NCBI GenBank assembly: GCA_022495995.1
Contig: JAFEMH010002494.1
Coordinates: 248,001-312,000 of the forward strand
Source: Adenophora triphylla var. japonica
Taxonomy: Eukaryota; Streptophyta; Magnoliopsida; Asterales; Campanulaceae
DNA: 64,000 nt
Direction of reading: 5' to 3'
Shown here one piece after another: positions 33,057 through 41,306 of the stretch. A program made the translations under genes and the position numbers. The notes below the pieces were generated by a model. That model did not search any database. It saw only the letters and a list, made by a program, of their open reading frames with translations, and had not been told where the DNA came from. Within the stretch, counting starts at the first letter, position 1, and each line of letters begins with the position of its first letter.

Positions 33057-34547
33057 TGAAATTACCCAGGATCCGTGCATCCCGCGCATCTCGCTTTCGC
33101 GCGTCGCTGTTTTCGGGGAATGTTCGCCCGGATCCGAGAGGCAGCGCGTTCGCGCCCCGGCATCTGGCTTTTATTCCCGCTTTGCAGCGTTTTCGGTTGG
33201 AGGTGTCTCGCCGCGTTTTGCTTTGTAGAGTCGCCACGCCGTTTTTATTATTAAGCCCAAAACATTGAAAAAGGGCATCAGTTTAAAATAATAATAAACT
33301 GTTTTTGTGTGATGAGATTTTGAGTTCGGAGGTCAGATGACTCCTCGGGAAGAGAATATTAGAATCTTAGAGCTCACCCGAGTCGCCTCGTAAAAACGAG
33401 TCTTTCGGATACCCCTAATATTCTTTAAATGTTGTGTGTGTGTGTGTGTGTGCTTTTAAAAATGCATGCTGTGTCAGATGTCTACATTGTACACTGCGTA
33501 TTGAAATGTATTGAAATAGTAATGGAAGGAAGCCTTACCAATGTTGGTTCGTGTCTGTCTTCCGCTGGGGAATAGTGTTTGAGGATGGAATGATGTTCCG
33601 GCACGGACCGGGATTGCTTCGGGAGGGGCCGGTTGTCTGCGGACAGAGTTTCGGCGTGAGTTGAGATTGTAGGCTGCGTTCGGGCAGAGGTTCGGCGTGC
33701 GTTGGGATCGCAGGGATCACTCGGGCAGAGGTTCGGCGTGCGTTGGGGTGGCAGGAGTCACTCGGGCAGAGTTTCGGCGTGGTTTGGGATCGCCGGTTTG
33801 ACTCGGAAAGAGCCGGGACGCCTCGGGAAAGACCAGGCAAGGCCTCGTAGTACCACGAGGGGCCTCAGAGTACCTCGAGAGTGCCTCGGGGCAGCGCGGG
33901 AGCATCGCGGGAGCGCTCAGAGAGGCTTCGGAGCACCACGAGGGGGCTCGAAAGGCCTCGAAAGGATCCGAAAAGGGGCCGGGATTGCCCCGAAGGGTCT
34001 TAGAGGGGAGCCTGAAGGCTAAGGGAGGAAGAGAGAAGAGGGAGGTGTGAAAAATGAGGGAGGGGGAGCCCTCTATTTATAGTAGGAGAAAATTGCAAAG
34101 AGGTCCGTACGGACCTCCCATGTTATCCAGAATTTTGGTTTTCCTCGATTTGAGGGAATATGTGATGATGGTGAATATTCTGGAATTATGATGTCCCCTA
34201 TGCAAAGAGGTCCGTACGGACCAACTTGGCATGCAAAGAGGTCCGTACGGACCAACCATGCATGAGGGTAATCATTTTCCCCGGGATTTGAGGGAATATT
34301 GTGGACATTAAGAGGATTCAGTAATTATTAAAGCAAAGAGGTCCGTACGGACTACTTTTGCTTTTCCAATTTCCTGAAAATTCCCAAAAGGTCCTTTTGT
34401 CCCTTTTTATCCCAAAAGGCCCCTCCCTTGGTTTGGTTAAGGGTTTTAAGAGGGTTTTGAGTGCCGTAGGTCTTCGAGACTGCGTTTGTGAGTCTGCGGT
34501 GTTTCCTGTGTGTTTGGAAGAGGGTGATCCAGATTGGGGTACTTACA
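33057..34547 (-). repeat. Tat-2 left LTR (3' LTR)
   Basis: Complete. GC-rich in the middle, with about 41-bp tandem units (gggcagaggttcggcgtgcg at 33682, 33723, and a variant at 33764). A GT microsatellite near 33433-33451 is longer than in the right LTR. It contains four copies of a GGTCCGTACGGAC[C/T] palindrome. Confidence 0.92.
34102..34353. promoter_or_regulatory. Four copies of the 14-bp palindrome GGTCCGTACGGACC in the Tat-2 LTR
   Basis: Positions 34102-34115, 34209-34222, 34240-34253 and 34340-34353 (last base changed), each preceded by GCAAAGA. Counterparts in the right LTR: 48747, 48854, 48885 and a mutated one near 63654. Possible protein-binding sites; function not known. Confidence 0.6.
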
Positions 34548-34599
34548 GAAGCCCCTCAACGACGTCATTTTCAGAGGAAGTGGGGTCGTTGATAAGATA

Positions 34600-35260
34600 A
34601 GGGCCCTAATCTGGATCGCGTGCTGGGAGAGGAAGTGACCGTGGAGGTCGGTGGGAGGACGTGGCGGTGTCCTGTTGTGTGACCGCTTAGGTCAGTTGGC
34701 TGGACCCTGTGATAGGATTCCTACGTATCCCTGGCGGGAATCAAGCCTGATCATAGTTCGTGTGTGGGGTAAGTGTTGTAGTGCACGAGGACGGGAGATG
34801 TCCTCTGACTAAAACTCTATGGGTGGACGTGGTGGTGTCCTGGGTGACCGTATAGGTCGATGGCTGGACCCTGTGATAGGATTCCTACGTATCCCTGGCG
34901 GGAATCAAGCCTGGCCATAGTTCAGAGGTCGCGAAATTGTGGGTGCATGCGGGCGTGATGGTGCCCTGAAGTATCGTGTGACTGCCAAGGTCAGTGGTAA
35001 GGACGGGGTGGTGTCCTAAGATGTGGTGACCTCCGAGGTCAATTGTGAGGACGTGGTGGTGTCCTGGGGTGGAAATTTTACGATTTTCCTAATCGGGTGG
35101 TTTAAGGCCTTCCGGGCCGGAGATAGTGATTTGGGGAGGTTTATACGGTCTTCCGGACTGAGTGATTTAAAGCCTTCCAGGCTGGAGGTAGTAATGCGGG
35201 AGGTTTATACGGTCTTTCGGACCGAGTGGTTTAAAGCCTTCCGGGCTGGAGATAGTATGA
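34600..35260. repeat. Long imperfect repeats 3' of Tat-2 pol
   Basis: The word ctgtgataggattcctacgtatccctggcgggaatcaagcctg occurs near 34710 and 34872; gaggacgtggtggtgtcc variants recur; tttatacggtcttccgga and aagccttccgggctggag recur near 35095-35255. Non-coding. Confidence 0.8.
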
Positions 35261-35580
35261 AGGCTTGAGTCATCTTCTGGTTGCAGTTTGCCATGCGTGA
35301 GGACTTTGAATCGTCTTATGGCTGCGGTTGTGTCATGTATGAAGACTTGAGTCATCTTCTGACTGCGGTTTGCCATGCGTGAGGACTTTGAATCGTCTTC
35401 TGGCTGCGGTTGTGTCATGTATGAAGACTTGAGTCATCTTCTGACTGCGGTTTGCCATACGTGAGGACTTTGAATCGTCTTCTGGCTGTGGTTTGCCATG
35501 CGTGAGGACTTTGAATCGTCTTCTGGCTGTGGTTGTGCCATGCGTGAGGACTTTGAATCGTCTTCTGGTTGTGGTTGTGG
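35260..35580. repeat. Tandem repeat, gaggactttgaatcgtcttctgg type
   Basis: Alternating half units (gtgaggactttgaatcgtcttctggctgcgg and gtatgaagacttgagtcatcttctgactgcgg) repeated several times. Minus-strand open frames here (QPEDDSKSSRMA...) are repeat translations. Confidence 0.85.
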
Positions 35581-35859
35581 AGGCATGGCTGCCTTGAGCT
35601 TTGATTGCGAGAGATGTAGATGCCTCGTGCTTTGTCTGCTGGGGAGAAGGTGGGACTTGCGATGACTGCCGGTGTTTGTCTGTTGGGGGATCATCGTGGC
35701 CTTGTAGGGCCCTTTTCGTGCTGAGAGGGTGACGTCGGGCTTACTTTGATGGCCGGTGCTTGCGTTGTCGATGAGCGTTGTGGAGGCGTTTTTTGCCTTG
35801 AGATTTGTGCTGGGAGGTGTTGGCTCCTTCTTGCGCTTGTTTTGCCGTTGAGTGGGCGA

Positions 35860-36280
35860 AGTTCGGGCTTACATTGACGGCCGGTGCCGGGGATATGTAG
35901 TCTTGTACGACTTCCTTTTGACTTGTTGGGGAGGAGCTCGGGCTTACTTTGATGGCCGGTGCTTGCGTTGCCGTTGGAGTGGGCGAAGTTCGGGCTTACA
36001 TTGACTGCCGGTTCTTGCGTTGCCGTTGAAGTGGGCGAAGTTCGGGCTTACATTGACTGCCGGTTCTTGCGTTGCCGTTGGAGTGGGCGAAGTTCGGGCT
36101 TACATTGACTGCCGGTTCTTGCGTTGCCGTTGGAGTGGGCGAAGTTCGGGCTTACATTGACTGCCGGTTCTTGCGTTGCCGTTGGAGTGGGCGAAGTTCG
36201 GGCTTACATTGACGGCCGGTTCTTGCTTTGCCGTTGAAGTGGGCGAAGTCCGGGCTTACACTGACGGCCGGTGGTTAAAT
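35860..36280. repeat. 52-bp tandem repeat in Tat-2
   Basis: GAAGTTCGGGCTTACATTGA begins a unit repeated at 35985, 36037 and onward with a 52-base period, containing ctgccggttcttgcgttgcc. At least five good copies plus degenerate ones back to about 35730. Confidence 0.88.
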
Positions 36281-36367
36281 TGCTGGGTTAAGGACCAAAC
36301 TGCATTGAATTTGCTGAAATAGGCCTTAGGACAGCCAGGGGTAAAGATTATAAGGGCAAAGAGATAG

Positions 36368-37431
36368 CCCGGCGGAGTTTGATCTGTACCCCTGGGCTCG
36401 GTATGAGGCTGACGATTTCGAGGGTGCTCCCGTGGTGACAGCGCAGAGGAAGATGCTGCGGGGCCTGACCTGCGACGTCATGTACTTGGGAGAGAGGGTC
36501 TTCTGGCAGCATGGCCCGGGTATGCTTCCCTTGGCTTCGAGGGACCCGCCTTTCGGGATGATGGATTCCCGGGATATGGATGTGCTGGAGTTTGAGAGGT
36601 ATTTGGGCGGCGTGAGTGCCGATGAGTTTGTGTTGTATAGAGAGGAGTATGGGGCCTTCGTGAGGAGGAAGTTGAGGACGCCACAGGTGTTGGCGAGGGA
36701 GAGGGAGGCTGGTCCACAGGGTCCCCCAGAGGTTCCGATGCCTGGGCCGGATTTTACGTATGTTCGTGGGGATTCCTTGAGGAGGAGGGTGTCTGTACCC
36801 GTCCCTGAGCAGGCTCCTGCTGCCTACCGCGTCGATCCCGATAGACCGGTGAGTTTGCTTACTCTTTTCCATCTTGGCATCCTTTCTGTATTTTTCTCTT
36901 TTTGTTGTTGAGTATGACTGTATTGCTGAGCGTTTCTTTGGCTGCTTGCTTGTGCAGGTCCCGGGGAGGGCTTTTGACATGTTGACCCGCCGCTATGTGG
37001 CGATGCGGTCTTTCGCGAAGAAGATGGCGTCGAAGCTGTCTTGCCGGTCTTCACGACGTGTGCCGGCGTACGAGCCGATGCCTTCGAGGCATTCTGTAGA
37101 TGTTCCTCCACCGAGAGCCGAGCCGGAGCCACAGCAGGAGGGACCTTCGAGGGGGCGGCATAGCATGGATGCCGGGACGTCTTCGGGAGCTCCGAGGCCG
37201 CAGACCCTTTACCAGTTCTTTCCTCAGCAGGATGCACAGGGTGAGGGTTCGTCAGAGCCTTCTTTCTTTGATCCTTTCGCCGGATTTGATCCTTCTGAGT
37301 ACTTTGAGTACCAGCCTCCGGAGGGGGCTCGGTACTCTGATGACGAGGATATGACGGGCGAGTTCACCGGGATGCCCGACTTCTCTCTTGATGATCTTGG
37401 CGAGGATGATGATGCCGAAGAGTCGGATTAG
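36368..37431 (+). CDS. Antisense gene of Tat-2 with a clean intron, unknown acidic-tailed protein
   Basis: Two plus-strand exons, opposite to the retroelement genes: about 36368-36848 and 36958-37431, joined by a 109-base GT-AG intron (gtgagtttgc...ttgtgcag) in phase 0. The open frame reaches up to a TAA near 36350, so an upstream exon or a start further inside (first ATG 36450) is possible; the ORF start is uncertain. Exon 1 is DDFEGAP...MLRGLTCDVMYLGERVFWQ...FVRRKLRTPQVLARERE. Exon 2 has a basic patch (KKMASKLSCRSSRRVPAYEP), a low-complexity Pro/Glu/Gly part and a strongly acidic end (DDLGEDDDAEESD). I do not recognise a domain. AATAAA at about 37504 could be its polyadenylation signal. Confidence 0.55.
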
Positions 37432-37767
37432 GGTTCATTTGCTTTCCCTCTTTCCATATCTTCTTTTTTTTTTCTTTTAGCAACAGACATTTGATGTACC
37501 TGTAATAAAACACTCGTATTTGCATGGCAAACAGCATTTTATTTTAAGATGTAATGTCATTTTTGTGATTCCCGGGAGTTGTCCTAGAAATTGTTGCTAT
37601 TATTTTTTTTATTTTGTGCATGCCACGTGAGCTGAGAGTGCGTTTGTGGGTAGTGTATGTTTGCCGGAAATGGCTTTGGCCAGTGTTTGGGCAGTTTGGA
37701 GCAAGGTCCTGCTGAGAACAGTGGTTGTTGTACTGTTTGCTGGGGAAATGGGTCATGGTTACAAGGA

Positions 37768-37812
37768 GGTCCGTACGGACATACCTAGCATGCAAAGAGG
37801 TCCGTACGGACC
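37768..37812 (+). promoter_or_regulatory. Two GGTCCGTACGGAC[C/A] palindromes upstream of the DUF7745-like gene
   Basis: 37768-37781 and 37799-37812, the second preceded by tgcaaaga exactly as in the LTR copies. They end about 120 bases before the ATG at 37931, so they could be promoter elements shared with the LTR, or a recombined LTR fragment. Confidence 0.5.
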
Positions 37813-37930
37813 AACCTTTCTTTTGGGAAGGAAATAAATGCTTTCCAGTGTCTGGTCCTTCCCCATTTCCCCATTTGCAGCCATTTTCGAGCTTTCTTCC
37901 CCATTTTCTCTAGGAACCTCCATTTTTGCC

Positions 37931-39455
37931 ATGGATTCTTCCTACGTTCCTAGAATTTTGCCGAGGCTTTTGCAGAAGAGGCAAGCACACTTCCTTGAGC
38001 AGCTGAAAACGTGGATGCGGCGCCGTATGAGGCATCAGAGACGGGCTTTCGAGGTAAGGTTTCATCTTTGCTCGATTTGGTCTTTTAAGGAGTTGGTTCC
38101 TGATTGGGATTTGTTGCGGGCTGCCGCGAAGTTTCTGGGATGTTAGGAAGCATGTTTATTGTTTCTCCTACAATGAAATGGTGCCTACCTTTGAGGATTT
38201 TCGGGCTTTGATGGGAGGACCGGAGGTGGAGGCCAACTCGCTTCCTTTGATTGGTGGTGCTGCTGTGAGCGTGAAGCTTGCAGGCTTTCTTCGTACTTCG
38301 TTGGAAGAAGTGCAGGGCATGATCCTTGATTCGGGTCATATTGACATTTCTGAGCTGTCGGAGCGGTTCATGGTTGATGATGAGAGTGATGTCTCTTGGG
38401 ACGCATTTGCCTTGTGCGTGATGGCGACGCTTTTCATGGTCAGCTCCCTTGGCATTTGTGATGGCGCTTTGTTAGATGTGATTGGGCACTGCAGAGCTGG
38501 AGAGGATATTGTCCCGTTGGTGCTGGGGGAGACTCTTCATGGTATCGATTGTCTGGCGACTGGGGATCATTTCATGAGAGGGGGAAGCCCCGCTTTGCTC
38601 ACCTTGTGGCTGCGAGAGAGACTTCAGGCCATGCCCGAGGCTCCGACGTCGTTTAGCCCGTGGTCATTTGCTCGGCCCGACCTCTTGTGTTGGATATGGA
38701 TCGATCCGCCCGAGAGATGGATGGCACAGCTCGGTACGCATCAGATCCGTTGGTGGGTTCCCCACTGGAGGATTGAGACTAGGAGGGTCTTTCAGGAAGG
38801 GTCCTATGTCGTCAGAGTTCCAGGTTTGTCTTGGTCCTCCTTCTATATTCCGTTGCTTGTTTCCCGGCAGTTTGGGATGAAGCAGGAGCCTTTGTTGGGC
38901 TGGGATGACCTTGCTACTACGGAGATAGCTCCTCTTTGTATGGCAGCTCCAGGTGCTTTCTTGTATTTTCTGAGGGCATGGAAGTATTCCGCTTTCCCTC
39001 CTGTGGTGCTCCTTAGAGGTCGGGAGAGTGTCATATTGACGACTCAGTACCTGGCCTGATATGAGCAGCGTGTTGGGCAGTCCCAAGTGGCTTTGGAGAG
39101 AAGGCGTGTAGCAATTTTGGGACCCGGTTGTCGTAGTAGCTACTGCCTTAGGAGTGCCGAAGCCTGGTCTGACCCTCAGGATGTGACGGGAGACACTTTG
39201 TTTGACTACGAGACTAGAGTTGACCAACTGACGGGGAGAGGTCCTCTTTTACAGACTCGCAGGGAGGAGATCCGAGCCGAAGCACGGGCGAATGAAGCCC
39301 TGAGAGATGCTGGATTGTTTGACTCTACGGGGAGGACCCCTATTCTCGGACTGAGAGACGCAGAGTTGGTTTGCGTGGAGCGAAAGAAAACTCGCCGGGG
39401 ACGAGGGAAGAAAGGGAAGAATGGCGAGGGGACAAGCGCAGATGGCGCGGAATGA
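37931..39455 (+). pseudogene. DUF7745-like gene carried antisense in Tat-2, one frameshift and one early stop
   Basis: The ATG at 37931 opens MDSSYVPRILPRLLQKRQAH and runs to ELVPDWDLLRAAAKF. One extra T near 38134 shifts the frame, after which WDVRKHVYCFSYNEMVPTF leads to FRALMGGPEVEANSLP and DAFALCVMATLFMVSSLGIC, IGHCRAGEDIVPLVLGETLH, LLTLWLRERLQ and IRWWVPHW. This order (WD...YCFxxxEMVPTxEDFxALMG, a helical core, LxxLWLxxxL, IxWxxPW) is that of the plant DUF7745 family, related to plant mobile domain proteins. A TGA at 39057-39059 interrupts the frame, which then stays open to 39455 with a basic end (RKKTRRGRGKKGKNG). A gtaaggt at 38054 could alternatively be a splice donor. The family call is from memory. 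Confidence 0.65.
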
Positions 39456-40268
39456 CCTCCTAGGTATCCATTCATTGCATTGTAAACACATTATTTGTTA
39501 AATGTATTAAGATGTCTTTTAGCATGTTGTGAACTTGAGAGTAGACCGTGCTTGAACTCATCAAGAATTATTGTAACCGTTAGTGATTTGTGATTTACTT
39601 TTAAAGCTTTGTCGAGACGCAAGATCTCTTGTTTGCCTTTGTTTCTTTTGTGCACCTTGTCGGCGTCCATCTTTGAATTTTTCTGTTACATTTGCGGACT
39701 GAAGCTGTCTGGGCCATGACGGCAATCCCCTTTTGCTCGGACTTTGTGTTTGGCTGAGAGGTTGAATGATCCCCTGACAAGTCGTTTTGATGGTCATTTC
39801 CGTAGCTTCCTTGCCCTTGTTGGCGTCGGGCTCTTGACCTCAATTTCACAGCTTCTGCTTGAGCTTCTTTTGTTTTTTTTTTGTTTTTATTGTTTTTTGT
39901 GAGCCCTTGCTCGAGCTCTTTTTTTTTTGTGAGCCCTTGCTCGAGCTCTTTTTTTTTTTGAAGCGCGTGAGGGCGAAGACAAGCTCCTGGCTTGGAAGCA
40001 GACATGGGTCAGTCGTTTGATGCTGAGTGACCTCCGGGTGTCCTTTGATGTTGTCGCCGTCGTTTGACTTGGTCAAGGTGACGTTGGGGCGTGCTCTTGA
40101 AAAGTGCGTAGCTTGATGGAGGTCTTGATTGACATTCAAACTTTTGACTTTTTTGTGTATTTTTAGACCGGACCAATTAAGGTTGCCTACGTTCCCCCGG
40201 ACTAGAGGGCTCAGGTCTGCGTAGTTCGACACTACATGGAGTGCCAAGAGATGCACAGTTGTTCTTCT
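39456..40268. other. Spacer between antisense gene and integrase end in Tat-2
   Basis: T-rich, with a tandem duplication of gtgagcccttgctcgagctc followed by T runs (39897-39960). No convincing frame on either strand. Confidence 0.6.
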
Positions 40269-41306
40269 TCAGGCGAAGTATCTGCGAAGTTTGCTTCCGT
40301 TATTTGGATTCATGAAGGGATTGCCGTCTAGGTGCATCGGCTTCATGGCACCTCCGGAGAAGATCTTTTGAACCACGAAAGGGTCGATCCATGTTGGTTC
40401 CCATTTTCCCAGTGGGTTGGTTCGAGTGGGAGGCTTTTCTTTGAGTACAAGGTCGCCTTCCCTGATGTCTCGGGACTTGACTTTCTTGTCGAAAGCTCTA
40501 GCCATCCTGCTTTGATAGGCTCGGATGTGTTCCATGGCCTTTAGTCGTCGCTCGTCTAGCAGAGCCAATTCGTCATGTCGGCTTCGGAGCCATTCAACTT
40601 CGTTGATGTCATTTTCCAGCAGCACTCGGAGTGAGGGAATTTCCAGTTCAATGGGGAGGACTGCTTCCATCCCGTAGGTCAGGGCGAATGGGGTTTCTCC
40701 CGTGGCTGTTCTGACTGATGTGCGGTAGCCCCAAAGTGCAAGGTGCAGCTTCTCGGGCCAATCTCGTCCTCGGGTGGTCATTTTTCGGATAATCCGTTTG
40801 AGGGTTTTGTTTGCTGCTTCCACGGCGCCGTTTGTTTGTGGCCGGTAGGGAGAAGATTTGTGGCGTGTGATCTTGAATTCGGCCAGCAGTCTGTCGAATT
40901 CCCCCTCGAAGTGTGAACCGTTGTCTGATATGACCTCATTTGGGATGCCGTATCGGCAGATGATGTTTTCCTTGAGGAAATGCGCGACCTTCTTGGAGGT
41001 GAGTACCTTGTAGGACTTGGCTTCGACCCATTTGGTGAAGTAGTCGATGGCTACTAAGATGAACTCGTGACCGTTGCTGCCTGGCGGAGCGATTTTCCCG
41101 ATGACGTCAATTCCCCAAGTGGCAAATGGCCAGGGTTTAGTCATGCAGTAGAGATCGTGAGGAGGTAGATGATTGAGATTGGAGAACCGTTGACACTTGT
41201 CCAGCTTCGGACAAAGTGGATGCAATCTGCCTCCATGGAGATCCAGTAGTAGCCCATCCTGAGAATGATTTGCATCAGGGCTCTGGCGTTCATGTGGGGA
41301 CCGCAA
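40269..41306 (-). CDS. Tat-2 integrase, core and C-terminus
   Basis: The open frame carries the DDE catalytic core: FATWGIDVIGKIAPPGSNGH (first D), VISDNGSHFEGEFDRLL (second D) and RPQTNGAVEAANKTLKRI (E). It continues with GYRTSVRTATGETPFALTYG, a helical EWLRSRHDELALLDERRLKA segment, FDKKVKSRDIREGDLVL and a short tail to NPNNGSKLRRYFA. The zinc-binding N-terminus lies in the upstream frame (end of 43843-41141). A one-base deletion near 41207 separates the two, so the first ~35 residues of this frame are not genuine. Retroelement integrase; joins cDNA to host DNA. Confidence 0.9.
   Translation of the reverse strand: MRSPHERQSPDANHSQDGLLLDLHGGRLHPLCPKLDKCQRFSNLNHLPPHDLYCMTKPWPFATWGIDVIGKIAPPGSNGHEFILVAIDYFTKWVEAKSYKVLTSKKVAHFLKENIICRYGIPNEVISDNGSHFEGEFDRLLAEFKITRHKSSPYRPQTNGAVEAANKTLKRIIRKMTTRGRDWPEKLHLALWGYRTSVRTATGETPFALTYGMEAVLPIELEIPSLRVLLENDINEVEWLRSRHDELALLDERRLKAMEHIRAYQSRMARAFDKKVKSRDIREGDLVLKEKPPTRTNPLGKWEPTWIDPFVVQKIFSGGAMKPMHLDGNPFMNPNNGSKLRRYFA

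Noticed and set aside
33535..34022. Arg/Gly- and Pro/Ser-rich frames in the Tat-2 LTR (and 48181-48695)
   Set aside because: They lie in the GC-rich tandem repeat of the LTR and recur wherever the LTR does; no start context or domain.
36348..36980. A 210-residue minus-strand frame
   Set aside because: Shadow of the plus-strand antisense gene exons; composition is Pro/His/Arg-rich without domain features, and the plus-strand frame is supported by a splice junction.
38664..39227. Minus-strand 187-residue frame
   Set aside because: Shadow of the DUF7745-like frame on the plus strand.
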